Source: CBDDBK01 sp965225715 (GTDB taxonomy: Bacteria > Bacteroidota > Bacteroidia > Cytophagales > Flammeovirgaceae). Taken from it: 64,000 nucleotides of DNA. The translations under genes and the position numbers were made by a program. Location: positions 310,001 to 374,000 of the forward strand of contig CBDDBK010000004.1 of assembly GCA_965225715.1 (NCBI GenBank), in the 5' to 3' direction. A model generated the notes under the pieces. The model was not told the origin of the DNA, made no database searches, and saw only the letters and a program-made list of their open reading frames with translations. This document shows, piece by piece, positions 28,919-38,296 of the stretch; position 1 is the first letter of the stretch; every line of letters starts with the position of its first letter.

Positions 28919-29034
28919 TTAATCATTTTGATACTTAAGTTTAGACTTAACAATTCCATAAACCTGTCGCACTAATTTATTAGCTAGCGCAATCAAACAA
29001 ACAATACTTCGGTAATTTTTATAATAAATTGATT
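28919..29034 (-). pseudogene. IS110-family transposase C-terminal remnant
   Basis: The minus strand encodes YYKNYRSIVCLIALANKL then VRQVYGIVKSKLKYQND and a stop. The ALANKL(V/A)R(Q/I) segment is the usual C-terminus of IS110/IS116 transposases. Nothing upstream encodes the rest, so only the tail survives. Confidence 0.55.
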
Positions 29035-29586
29035 ATTAAATAATTAAATTTATTTTTTTTATCTAATACTTTGATAATCAAATAACAATATATGTGTGGT
29101 ATTTTTATTATTTAATTTATTGAAAATAAGATAATTAAACTTTCAAAGTGTGCGTTTTTTTATCCAAATATTAATTTTAATCAAGTACAGATTTTACTAA
29201 AGTTGCTAAAAAATAGATATTTTAGTCAATTCTTAAAATATAAATAATTGATTACCAGTAAAATATACAGTAAAAAATTTCTTAAATATCGCTTAAAATA
29301 GTTCTGAAGTATTGTTATAAAGAAATAGTGTATTAAAAATAAAAGTTTTATAACATATAATTTTAAATTTGTACAGAACCTTTAAATTCTAAATTTTTTG
29401 AAATCAAATATTGGAATTTTTATAGTTATGTCCTGTACTTAGATTTTTTTATAACGTTAGACTCTGCTAAAAAAAGTTTTATTAAGATAAAAGCTAAGAA
29501 CTATGTTATGCAAAATAGAAATTTAAAGTAGATATTATTTTCTAATTTCTTTGCATGAAGTAAAAATTTTTATAAAATTAAAAAAT

Positions 29587-29606
29587 TACAACATAGAGTC
29601 TATTTA
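29587..29606 (+). repeat. Dispersed repeat family B core
   Basis: ACAACATAGAGTCTATTTA preceded by T; the same 20 bases occur at 61391-61410, and a near-identical reverse copy is at 45364-45384. Confidence 0.55.
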
Positions 29607-29616
29607 GAATTATTTT

Positions 29617-29769
29617 TTAGATTTTTTTTAAAACAAAAAAGGAGTAGTGTTGTATTTGGCGTTGAGCGATTTTACACTGATAATTTTGCTTGTTCATTTT
29701 ATTTATTCCATTTTTTCTTATATCTTCCTCGTCGCATTTGGGACATTTTAGGGTTATTTCTATCGTCAT
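29617..29769 (-). pseudogene. IS1 InsA N-terminal remnant (zinc ribbon)
   Basis: 50 codons from the ATG at 29769: MTIEITLKCPKCDEED, then IRKNGINKMNKQNYQCK. The Cys-x2-Cys and the following K-N-G...QNYQC match the N-terminal zinc-ribbon of IS1 transposases, but the second Cys pair is incomplete and the frame ends in unrelated AT-rich DNA. Confidence 0.6.
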
Positions 29770-29870
29770 TTTGTCTTATTTAGTGAAATAAATAAGACAA
29801 AAATAGCTCCGAATGTCTCAATATCAAAACTATTTTCTTAAATCATATTTTCTGCAACACGACCACAATT

Positions 29871-31370
29871 TTAGAGTTGAACAGCAAGAAGTGAAATATC
29901 ATCTGTTTGGGGTTCTCCATTTCGCCAGTCATTAAGAACAGTTTCTATATTCTTTTTTTGATCAGCCATAGGCTTAATATATATATCTTTAATTAAGTTA
30001 GTTAAACGGCGACGTTTAAATTTTTCTTTTTTCCCTTCTTCATTGATACCAAATTGATCAACAATGCCATCAGAATAAAGATAAATTTTATCACCTGAGT
30101 AGAACTTTGATGTCCAATTCGTAAAAAGTTTCGGTTTTATAATTCGTGATCCACCTAATCCTGCTCTATCTCCACGTATAATTTTAAAACCCTCTTGACC
30201 TGCGCTTATGATTTGATGATGAGCACCTGCATATGCTAAAGTCATAGTAGTATAATCAACTAAACAAAGTCCAATATCCATCCCATCACTATTAAGACTA
30301 TTTTTTTCTCCTTGATTTAATAAACTCTTTATTTTTTTATCCATCGTTATTAAAATTTCATTAGGTTCTTGTATCAATTTACTAACAATAATTTCATACA
30401 ATAAAGATGCTCCTAATATAGATAATAAAGCACCTGGAACCCCATGTCCAGTACAATCAACAACAGCAACATAGATTTTATTTTGACTTTTTATTTCATG
30501 TGTCCATATAAAATCACCACTCACAATATTTTTTGGCATATCAATTCGAAACGAATCAAAAAACTTATGAAGTGAACTTTCATTCATTTTAAACATAGCA
30601 TCTTGTATACTTTTAGCATAACGTATGCTTTTAGTTATTTTTTGATTTTTATCTTTAACAATACGAATAGCCTGCTCAACCATTTTTTTACTGTGGGCTT
30701 CATTTTTGAGTATTTTTGATAATAAACTGATCAAAACTATTGAAAGACCTAGCAGAGCTAACAAGAAAATAATAATATCACTAAAAAGTATTTTTTGGGC
30801 TTCTTTGGTAAAATTTTCAAAAACGATGTCTGCCTGTACAACACCTAATACTTTACCATTTTTCAATTTTAAAGGTGTAAAAGCAGAAAGCCATGTACCA
30901 TGTTTATCTTCATAAATAGGTATTACTCCACCTTTAGAATAATTTTCCATTAAAATATCAGGGTGAGTATTATAAACATGTCGATAATAGGGATTATCTG
31001 CAGAAGTAACTCCGAAAAAGAAATAATCTTGTTTAGGATCTTTGATTAGTATGTAAATAGGAGTACCTAATTGATTATTTTTTTCAAAGTTTTTTAAAAT
31101 CCGATGAATTTTTAAATAAATACTATCATCTTTATTCTTTATAATATCATCTTTATTGGGATATTCTTTTAATAAAGTTTCAAACTCTTTTGGCTCAATG
31201 AGTTCTGAAATAGTAGCCGTAATTCCCATTAATCTTTCTAAATTATCTTTTTCTTTTATTTCAAGAACAGAATGGTAGCTTATAAAAATATAATAAGTAG
31301 ATAAAATAATTAAAAAGCCTATTACTAATAAATAAATACGTCCTGCAAAACTTTTGATAGATATTAACAT
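29871..31370 (-). CDS. Membrane SpoIIE-type phosphatase with extracytoplasmic sensor
   Basis: 499 residues. A first membrane helix at about 10-30, a periplasmic sensor region of some 160 residues with PYYRHVYNTHPDIL and GTWLSAFTPLKLKNGKVLGVVQADI (a Cache-like pattern), a second helix at about 195-218, then the linker SIRYAKSIQDAMF and a PP2C/SpoIIE domain with SGDFIWTH, DCTGHGVPGALLS and LYSDGIVDQFG. It likely senses a small extracellular ligand and dephosphorylates a regulator. This is the fourth SpoIIE protein in the window and differs in sensor from the 14054-17716 group. Confidence 0.85.
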   Translation of the reverse strand: MLISIKSFAGRIYLLVIGFLIILSTYYIFISYHSVLEIKEKDNLERLMGITATISELIEPKEFETLLKEYPNKDDIIKNKDDSIYLKIHRILKNFEKNNQLGTPIYILIKDPKQDYFFFGVTSADNPYYRHVYNTHPDILMENYSKGGVIPIYEDKHGTWLSAFTPLKLKNGKVLGVVQADIVFENFTKEAQKILFSDIIIFLLALLGLSIVLISLLSKILKNEAHSKKMVEQAIRIVKDKNQKITKSIRYAKSIQDAMFKMNESSLHKFFDSFRIDMPKNIVSGDFIWTHEIKSQNKIYVAVVDCTGHGVPGALLSILGASLLYEIIVSKLIQEPNEILITMDKKIKSLLNQGEKNSLNSDGMDIGLCLVDYTTMTLAYAGAHHQIISAGQEGFKIIRGDRAGLGGSRIIKPKLFTNWTSKFYSGDKIYLYSDGIVDQFGINEEGKKEKFKRRRLTNLIKDIYIKPMADQKKNIETVLNDWRNGEPQTDDISLLAVQL

Positions 31371-32071
31371 GAAAAATAGGTTTTTTTATATTTTATATAA
31401 AAATGGGTGGTAATACAGAAAACATAATTTAAAAAAATACTTCTGATATTGAAGTATTTAAGGTTATATTTATCTTCTTATTTAATTCAAGCATAAAATG
31501 ATTATTAAAAACAATCCTTTAACAAACAACGTGTTTTCAAATGAAACCAAAACAAAAATATTCTAAAAAATGCTTAAGAACAAACTAAAAATCAAAATTA
31601 TCGCTTCAAAAAGATATAAGCCTTAATTATAGAATCTACACCAGCTATAAGCATTTCATTTCAAAAGAGTTTTTGAGGAGTTTAACTTATTAATTCTTAA
31701 CTTGTTTATATTAAATAAATAAGTTCTATAGATATGTTTAGAGCTAAATAAATTATTCATAATAATTATTAATAGTTAGCTTTGGGATTATTTTGAGGAC
31801 TTTTAATAGTATTGCCATAGCAATACTATAACTATCTATAAACCTTCATTTTCAATACCAATAAGTTAAACTTTTTAAAAATCCTTTTTCAAAATGATCT
31901 GGTATAATAATTTTCCATAAAGAGATAAAATTAATATCAATGAATTAAATGCCTACAAAAATCCTTTTTCGAAAGGAGTTCATTATAATTACTAAAATTG
32001 GTTTTCCCATTCATAAATCTTAAAACAAAACCAAGTTATAACTTTTTTTATTTTTAAAATTAACTTTTTTT
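31371..32071. other. Intergenic region between SpoIIE phosphatase and enolase
   Basis: Carries at least one clear family-A repeat (31817-31910) and degenerate partial copies around 31640-31700 and 31930-31990, in keeping with repeated insertion at one spot. The divergent promoters were not identified. Confidence 0.45.
31817..31910 (+). repeat. Dispersed intergenic repeat, family A
   Basis: ATAGCAATACTATAACTATC, then ATTTTCAATACCAATAAG, then TTAAACTTTTTAAAAATCC, then TTTTTCAAAATGATCTGGTA. The central part is the best match to the family consensus. Confidence 0.6.
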
Positions 32072-33349
32072 ATGGAATTAATACAAGATATACATGCCCG
32101 TCAAATTTATGATTCTCGCGGTAATCCTACTGTTGAAGTAGAAGTCTTAACTAATAATGGAGTTATTGGGCGCGCTGCAGTGCCTTCAGGAGCTTCTACA
32201 GGTAAACATGAAGCTGTAGAATTGAGAGACGGTGGTAAAGATTATATGGGTAAAGGCGTTTTAAAGGCTATTACAAATGTTAATGATAGTATTGCTGAAG
32301 AACTTGTAGGACTCGATGTGTATAGTCAACGTCTTATAGATCAACTTTTAATCGGCTTAGATGGTACAGAAAATAAAGCCAATTTAGGAGCAAACGCACT
32401 TTTAGGTGTTTCTTTAGCAGTTGCTCATGCCGCTTCTAAGTCATTGGATATGCCTCTTTTTAGATATATTGGTGGGGTTGATTCTTGTACTTTACCAGTT
32501 CCAATGATGAACATTATTAACGGAGGTAGTCATGCGGACAACTCAATAGATTTTCAAGAATTCATGATTATGCCTCTTCATGCTCAAAGTTTTGCCGAAG
32601 CTCTAAAAATGGGAACAGAAGTTTTTCATCATCTTAAAAAAGTATTGGCTTCTAAGGGTTTATCAACCAATGTTGGTGATGAAGGTGGTTTTGCCCCTAA
32701 TTTAACATCTAATGACCATGCTGTTACAACTATTTTAAGCGCCATAGAGAAAGCTGGTTACAGACCCGGTGAAGATATTGCCTTAGCTCTAGACGTTGCT
32801 AGTTCAGAATTTTACTTGGAAAATGAAAATGTATACCATTTTCATAAATCTTCTGGTGAAAAACTTTCTTCACAAGATATGGCAAATTATTTAGCCGATA
32901 TGACCAAAAAATATCCTATTATATCAATAGAAGATGGTTTACAAGAAGATGATTGGGATGGCTGGGAATATCTTACGAAATTGCTAGGTAATAAAGTTCA
33001 ACTAGTAGGTGATGATTTATTTGTTACTAATGTTAAGCGTCTTCAAAAAGGAATCGATCAAAAAATTGCCAATTCTATTTTAGTGAAAGTTAATCAAATA
33101 GGAACATTAAGCGAAACGATAGATACCGTTAACTTAGCTAAACGTAATAAATATACCTGTGTTATGTCTCACCGTTCTGGCGAAACAGAAGATACGACCA
33201 TAGCTGATTTAGCGGTTGCTTTAAATACGGGTCAAATTAAGACAGGGTCGGCTTCTCGTTCCGATAGAATAGCAAAATACAATCAATTGCTTCGTATAGA
33301 AGAACTTTTGGATAGCACTGCTTATTTCCCCGGCAAAAACTTTAGATAA
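32072..33349 (+). CDS. eno: Enolase
   Basis: Interconverts 2-phosphoglycerate and phosphoenolpyruvate in glycolysis. 425 residues, normal length. Signature segments are YDSRGNPTVEVEV, PSGASTGKHEAVELRD, the catalytic glutamate in NVGDEGGFAP, magnesium-binding residues in ALDVASSEF, SIEDGLQEDDW and LVGDDLFVTN, the catalytic lysine in SILVKVNQIGT, and the family signature SHRSGETEDT. Followed by a strong hairpin. Confidence 0.98.
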   Translation: MELIQDIHARQIYDSRGNPTVEVEVLTNNGVIGRAAVPSGASTGKHEAVELRDGGKDYMGKGVLKAITNVNDSIAEELVGLDVYSQRLIDQLLIGLDGTENKANLGANALLGVSLAVAHAASKSLDMPLFRYIGGVDSCTLPVPMMNIINGGSHADNSIDFQEFMIMPLHAQSFAEALKMGTEVFHHLKKVLASKGLSTNVGDEGGFAPNLTSNDHAVTTILSAIEKAGYRPGEDIALALDVASSEFYLENENVYHFHKSSGEKLSSQDMANYLADMTKKYPIISIEDGLQEDDWDGWEYLTKLLGNKVQLVGDDLFVTNVKRLQKGIDQKIANSILVKVNQIGTLSETIDTVNLAKRNKYTCVMSHRSGETEDTTIADLAVALNTGQIKTGSASRSDRIAKYNQLLRIEELLDSTAYFPGKNFR

Positions 33350-33359
33350 TTATCTCATA

Positions 33360-33388
33360 AAAGCAAAGGTGAAATTCACCTTTGCTTT
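33360..33388 (+). terminator. Hairpin terminator after enolase
   Basis: AAAGCAAAGGTGAA and TTCACCTTTGCTTT form a 14-bp perfect stem 11 bp after the enolase stop. Only a few Ts follow, so it may act by the hairpin alone or in both directions. Confidence 0.7.
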
Positions 33389-33489
33389 ACTGGCTAATAT
33401 TAGTACTATTTTTTATATATGAGAAATCCAAAAAGTAAAATATCAGAAAACTAATTTTATTTTTCACTTGACTTGAATTTTTTACCACT

Positions 33490-34962
33490 ATGCTATCCCA
33501 TTATATTATTTTAATAGGCTACTTTTTAATTTTATTTATAATAGGTATTTTGGCTTCGAAAAAAGTTAAAAACTTAGCAGATTATTATGTAGGTGGGAAA
33601 GCTCTAAACTATTGGGTTGTTGCATTTTCTTCTCGTGCCACAGGTGAATCAGCTTGGTTATTATTGGGTTTAACAGGTATGGGGGCAGCTGTTGGTTTCA
33701 GTGCTTTTTGGGTTGTTATAGGCGAAGTTCTGGGCGTAGGTGCTGCTTGGTTTTTTATGGCTAAACGTTTCAAAACATTAACTGATAAGTATAAATCTAT
33801 AACTATTCCAGATTTTTTAAGCAGTCATTTTAAAGATACTAAACACCATATTCGGATGGTAGCCGCTGGACTACTAACCATTTTTATTGTTATATATGTC
33901 AGTGCCCAAATAGATGCAACAGGAAAAGCATTTGAAGCTTTCATGAACTGGAACTACTATGTTGGTTTTTTAGTTGGCTTTTTCATCATTTTAGCTTACA
34001 TATTTTTTGGAGGATTTATCGCTGTAGTTTGGTCTGATGTATTTCAAGGTGCATTGATGATGATTGGCTTAGTGGCTTTACCACTGATAGGTTTTTATTA
34101 TATCGGTTCTTTTCAGGAAGTATATACAGGTCTAAAAGATATAGACATGAGTTTGGTTAGCTTTTGGGGAAAGGATGGTTTTAATCTTTATACACTAACA
34201 AGCGCTATCGGTTTATTGGCAATAGGATTAGGTTTTTTAGGTTCACCTCAAGTTTTTGTGCGTTTTATGTCTATTAAAAATGAAAAAGAAATTGATAAAG
34301 GCCGATGGGTTGCGATCACATTTACATTTTTGACAGATGCTTCAGCAGTTCTAATCGGAATTTTGGGACGTTATTTATTTACCAAACAAGGTGATGTTGT
34401 AAATGAAATATTGGGTAATACGGGACAAAATGTACTTTATATATTGGTCCATCATTTGTTGCCAACTTTTTTGGTAGGCTTTTATGTAGCTGCTGTTTTA
34501 GCAGCTATTATGTCAACTATAGATTCGCTTTTAGTTGTTGGTTCAAGTGCCATAGCCCGAGATTTCTATCAAAAAATAATTCGCCCCGATTACCCTGTTG
34601 ATCAACTTCCTAAATTATCTCGAAAAGCAACTTTGATAATGGCATTTTTAGCTTTAGCAATAGCCTTAGCCGTGGCGATATTTGTACCCAATAGGACAAT
34701 TTTTTGGTTTATTATTTTTGGTTGGTCTGGTATAGCCGCTATGTTTTGTCCTATGATTATTTTAAGTTTATTTTGGAAAAACTATACTAAACATGGTGCT
34801 TTGGCCTCTATGATAGTTGGCTTTTTAGCAATACCTATATTTAAGTTTCTTATGCCTCAAATTCCTGATATAGGTATTTATTTTGAAAATATGGCAGAAT
34901 TATTTCCTGCTTTTATTTGTTCTCTATTAGCAGGTTGGATATTTTCTAAATACAAATTTTAA
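33490..34962 (+). CDS. Sodium:solute symporter (SSS family, PutP-like)
   Basis: 490 residues with about 13 membrane helices. Characteristic SSS segments are YYVGGKALNYWVVAFSSRATGESAWLLLG near the N-terminus, GFIAVVWSDVFQGALMM, and GFLGSPQVFVRFMSIKN. The pattern is closest to sodium/proline symporters, but substrate cannot be set from sequence alone. It sits in the inner membrane. It is separated from enolase by the hairpin and so is probably an independent unit. Confidence 0.88.
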   Translation: MLSHYIILIGYFLILFIIGILASKKVKNLADYYVGGKALNYWVVAFSSRATGESAWLLLGLTGMGAAVGFSAFWVVIGEVLGVGAAWFFMAKRFKTLTDKYKSITIPDFLSSHFKDTKHHIRMVAAGLLTIFIVIYVSAQIDATGKAFEAFMNWNYYVGFLVGFFIILAYIFFGGFIAVVWSDVFQGALMMIGLVALPLIGFYYIGSFQEVYTGLKDIDMSLVSFWGKDGFNLYTLTSAIGLLAIGLGFLGSPQVFVRFMSIKNEKEIDKGRWVAITFTFLTDASAVLIGILGRYLFTKQGDVVNEILGNTGQNVLYILVHHLLPTFLVGFYVAAVLAAIMSTIDSLLVVGSSAIARDFYQKIIRPDYPVDQLPKLSRKATLIMAFLALAIALAVAIFVPNRTIFWFIIFGWSGIAAMFCPMIILSLFWKNYTKHGALASMIVGFLAIPIFKFLMPQIPDIGIYFENMAELFPAFICSLLAGWIFSKYKF

Positions 34963-35068
34963 TTTAAAATCATTTTATGTTTTTTTCCTGATTTTAAAAC
35001 TTTCTTTTAGACTGAAACTATCTTTACAAAATATGGTTCTGTTTTTGATGGTTATTTGAAGTATTTAT

Positions 35069-36424
35069 TTAGATTTTATAATTTTCAATGGCACTAATAA
35101 TATCTTCTAATTCTCCCCTAACCCATTCGTGTTTATTGTCGAATTTAGCGTGAATATATTTTTCAATAGATCTAAATAAAGGGGTATATTTTTTATATTC
35201 CAAACAATAACTTCTATTCGGATCAGAAGTTTGGTAACTTTTTAATCTAGCTTGATAATCTTTAGCAATACTAACTTTATATTCTCCTTTATATTTTGGA
35301 TTAGAAATAATATAAACATATTTTCTTAATAGATTATCTTCTGTTGGATTATCTGTTCGTTTTGGTGGGTTAGTTGTAAAATAAACCTCTTTAGTATAGT
35401 TGATTAAGTCTCTTTCTCCATTTTCATTTTCGCCTTTTATTTCTTTGGTTAAACGTTCTTTAACCAGTTCATAAGCTTCAACAGAAACATCAATACCTAT
35501 CCATTTTCGATTTAATTTTTCTGCTGCAACACAGGTTGTGGCGCAGCCGCAGAAAGGATCTAAAATCATATCACCTTTATTGCTGCTGGCTTTAATGATT
35601 CTTTCGAGTAAAGCAAGAGGTTTTTGAGTAGGGTAGCCCATGCGCTCTTTAGCCATAGGATTTAAAATTGGAATATTCCAAAAATCGCCCACGGGTGGAT
35701 GCGATGCCTTAGAATAGCTTACTTTTTTATAATTTTCTATATTTATAGAACTTGTTTCAAATTTTTCATTATTGTATACTATAAGTACACCTTTTCTTAT
35801 TTCATATCCTTTTTTTAATCTTCTTTCTTGAGTATTTGATGGTTTCCAAGATTTGTTTTCAATTTGATTAAAAATAAAATTATTGGATTTGGTATATAAA
35901 TACACTATGTCGTGTAAACTGCTAAACGTTTTTGCTTTCCTTTGCAATCTATTTTCATAACACCATACAATTTCATTCCTAAAATTTTTTTCGCCAAAAA
36001 TAATATCCATAAGAAGTTTAATATAATGGCTCATGGTTGGATCGCAATGGAAATAAAGGCTACCGGTATCTTTTAAAATTCGGTGTATTTCTATTAAACG
36101 TATTGCCATATAAGCCAAATAGCAATAATTATAAAGATACTGTTTATTGCTGCTTATGGTTTTAACCCCATTTAAAAAATTATACAATTCTATATGATCT
36201 TCTTTTATAGTTTGGAGCCATTCATTCTTAATATCTTCTTCTCGAAAGTAATCTTTAAAACTTGCCCCTTCAGCACTACTGCCAATCGGAGCAGTAAATA
36301 CTTTTTTCTTATTAAAAGGCGGATCTAAATAAATCAGATCAATAGTTTGAGAATCCATATTTTGTAAAATATCAAGATTATCTCTGCAAAATATTGTCCT
36401 ATTTTTGATAGTTGTTTGAAGCAT
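35069..36424 (-). CDS. Beta-class DNA methyltransferase fused to a GIY-YIG (T5orf172-like) domain
   Basis: 451 residues. Catalytic motif IV DPPF at 34-37 precedes SAM-binding motif I DPFCGCATT at 289-297, the beta-class order for N6-adenine or N4-cytosine methylation. YPTQKPLALLERII at 264-277 is motif X. From about 369 a second domain reads YVYIISNPKYKGEYKVSIAKD with R393, E421 in IEKYIHAKF and HEWV at 432-435, the layout of T5orf172/GIY-YIG nucleases. The Gly normally after K-(I/V) is a serine here (YKVS). No separate endonuclease is adjacent, so this could be a single-chain modification or R-M enzyme, or a solitary methylase with an inactive nuclease-like tail. Confidence 0.8.
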   Translation of the reverse strand: MLQTTIKNRTIFCRDNLDILQNMDSQTIDLIYLDPPFNKKKVFTAPIGSSAEGASFKDYFREEDIKNEWLQTIKEDHIELYNFLNGVKTISSNKQYLYNYCYLAYMAIRLIEIHRILKDTGSLYFHCDPTMSHYIKLLMDIIFGEKNFRNEIVWCYENRLQRKAKTFSSLHDIVYLYTKSNNFIFNQIENKSWKPSNTQERRLKKGYEIRKGVLIVYNNEKFETSSINIENYKKVSYSKASHPPVGDFWNIPILNPMAKERMGYPTQKPLALLERIIKASSNKGDMILDPFCGCATTCVAAEKLNRKWIGIDVSVEAYELVKERLTKEIKGENENGERDLINYTKEVYFTTNPPKRTDNPTEDNLLRKYVYIISNPKYKGEYKVSIAKDYQARLKSYQTSDPNRSYCLEYKKYTPLFRSIEKYIHAKFDNKHEWVRGELEDIISAIENYKI

Positions 36425-36907
36425 TAAACTATAATGATTTGAAAATTGGGGAAATAATTAAGAATTTAATAAATAATATGAGTTCGATATAAATTTTTTA
36501 GTTAAAACTTTGAAAATTAGGTATTATAAACACTTATTTAGAGATAAAAACCTTTAAATTAATACGTTTTTAGACTATATTTTATAGAAAAATTATTTTA
36601 TAGCAATGCTATTTTATCCTAGAAATGCTTACCTTCAATACCAATCAGTTAAGCCCCTTAAAAATTATTTTTTCAAATGATGTGGACTATATAAGTTATT
36701 TTAGTTTAACCTTCAAAATTACTGTTTTCTTATGTTGAATTCATCTTTTATTCAGGTTGTCTTTATATTATTTTTTATATTTATAATTTTCAATAATTTA
36801 TGAATTTAACCATAGCTAAATATAGATATTAAATATTGTTTTTGAAGATGTAAAAAATTATATTTTTTTGAATTGAAAACCAATATTTTATACGATTATT
36901 ATTAATT
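36425..36907. other. Intergenic region between methyltransferase and hisD
   Basis: Contains the family-A repeat at 36600-36691 and otherwise AT-rich DNA with no recognisable gene. Promoters for both divergent genes must be here. Confidence 0.45.
36600..36691 (+). repeat. Dispersed intergenic repeat, family A (well-conserved copy)
   Basis: ATAGCAATGCTATTTTATCC, then CTTCAATACCAATCAG, then TTAAGCCCCTTAAAAATT, then TTTTCAAATGATGTGGACTA. Ends in TATA. Confidence 0.6.
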
Positions 36908-38188
36908 ATGAATTTTTATGAATACCCTAGCCAAAAAGAATGGGCAAGTATTAGTAAACGACCAACTATAGACTGGGACCTTATTGCTGTTTCAGTTAAA
37001 AGTATTCTTCAAAAAGTCAAAATAGAAGGTGATAAAGCTATCCAAACTTATACTGAACAATTTGATGGGGTGAAGCTTTTAGATTTTAAAGTTCAAGATC
37101 ATGAAATTGAAGAATCAAAAGCCTTTGTACCTCAAAAGCTTAAAGAAGCTATTTCTGTAGCAGCACGTAATATTTATAAATTTCATGATTTTCAAAGGCA
37201 AAAACTTAAACCTATCTGTATTGAAGAAGGTATAGAATGTTGGCAAAAACAGGTAGCTATAGAAAATATTGGCTTATATATTCCGGCAGGATCTGCACCT
37301 TTATTTTCAACTGTTTTGATGTTAGGTATACCAGCCTTAATAGCTGGCTGTTCCAATATATCTATTTTTGTACCACCTAACTCAAAAGGAAAAATTCACC
37401 ATAGTATTCTGTATACTGCTAATTTATTAGGATTAAATACTATATTTAAAATTGGAGGGGCTCAAGCTATAGCTTCGATGACCTATGGAACAGCTTCTGT
37501 ATCAAAAGTTAATAAAATTTTTGGACCGGGTAATCAATATGTTACTGTTGCAAAACAATTGGTTAGCTTAGAAAATGTAGCTATTGATATGCCTGCTGGA
37601 CCTTCAGAAGTGCTAGTTTTTGCCGATAAAACAGCAAATCCTAATTTCATAGCTTCTGATTTATTAGCTCAAGCTGAACATAGTGGAGATAGCCAAGTTT
37701 TACTAATAACGACTTATCCTCCACTTGTTGATCTTGTTCAAAAAGCAATCGAAGAACAAATTAAAACCTTACCTAGACAAGCTATTGCTCGGCAAGCTCT
37801 TGAGAATAGCTCTATTGTACTTGTTCATAAAACCGAAGATGCCCTCAGTTTTATTAATGATTATGCACCAGAACATTTAATTTTAATGCTTGAAAATACT
37901 CAACATGTAGAAGATAAAATCATTAATGCAGGTTCTGTTTTTTTGGGTCATTATACCCCTGAAGCTGTCGGAGATTATATTAGTGGTACTAATCATGTTC
38001 TGCCAACTAATGGCTTTGCCAAGATGTACAGCGGAGTTTCTTTAGCTAGTTTTTATAAAACAATTACTTTTCAAAAAGTTAGCCAAACAGGTTTACAAAA
38101 ACTGGGTACTCATGCGGAACATATGGCGAGTGAAGAATCCTTAAAAGGTCATAAGGAATCTATAAGTATACGATTAAAAGCAATTTAG
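36908..38188 (+). CDS. hisD: Histidinol dehydrogenase
   Basis: Oxidises L-histidinol to L-histidine with NAD and zinc, the last two steps of histidine synthesis. 426 residues, normal length. Motifs: LYIPAGSAPLFSTVLMLGIPA, NKIFGPGNQYVTVAKQLV, DMPAGPSEVLVFAD, ASDLLAQAEHSGDSQV, the catalytic Glu/His in NDYAPEHLIL, and GHYTPEAVGDYISGTNHVLPT. It stands alone; no other his genes are nearby. Confidence 0.96.
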   Translation: MNFYEYPSQKEWASISKRPTIDWDLIAVSVKSILQKVKIEGDKAIQTYTEQFDGVKLLDFKVQDHEIEESKAFVPQKLKEAISVAARNIYKFHDFQRQKLKPICIEEGIECWQKQVAIENIGLYIPAGSAPLFSTVLMLGIPALIAGCSNISIFVPPNSKGKIHHSILYTANLLGLNTIFKIGGAQAIASMTYGTASVSKVNKIFGPGNQYVTVAKQLVSLENVAIDMPAGPSEVLVFADKTANPNFIASDLLAQAEHSGDSQVLLITTYPPLVDLVQKAIEEQIKTLPRQAIARQALENSSIVLVHKTEDALSFINDYAPEHLILMLENTQHVEDKIINAGSVFLGHYTPEAVGDYISGTNHVLPTNGFAKMYSGVSLASFYKTITFQKVSQTGLQKLGTHAEHMASEESLKGHKESISIRLKAI

Positions 38189-38215
38189 TTATAAATTTTA
38201 GAGGCATAAACTATT

Positions 38216-38296
38216 TATAGTCGCTTCATTTTAAAAAGGATTTTTGGAAGTTTTAATATGTTGATTTTAAAAATGACCGTTTCTTTTGCTATTTTA
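38216..38296 (-). repeat. Dispersed intergenic repeat, family A
   Basis: TATAGTCGCTTCATTTTAAA, then AAGGATTTTTGGAAGTTTTAA, then GATTTTAAAAATGACC, then GCTATTTT. It touches the 3' end of the DUF885 gene. Confidence 0.55.

Larger units (their letters stand above)
28753..29870. other. Intergenic region with IS110 and IS1 fragments
   Basis: Over 1.1 kb without an intact gene. It contains an IS110 C-terminal fragment (28919-29034), AT-rich unassigned DNA to about 29500, the family-B repeat core at 29587-29606, and the N-terminal piece of an IS1 transposase (29617-29769). Confidence 0.6.
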
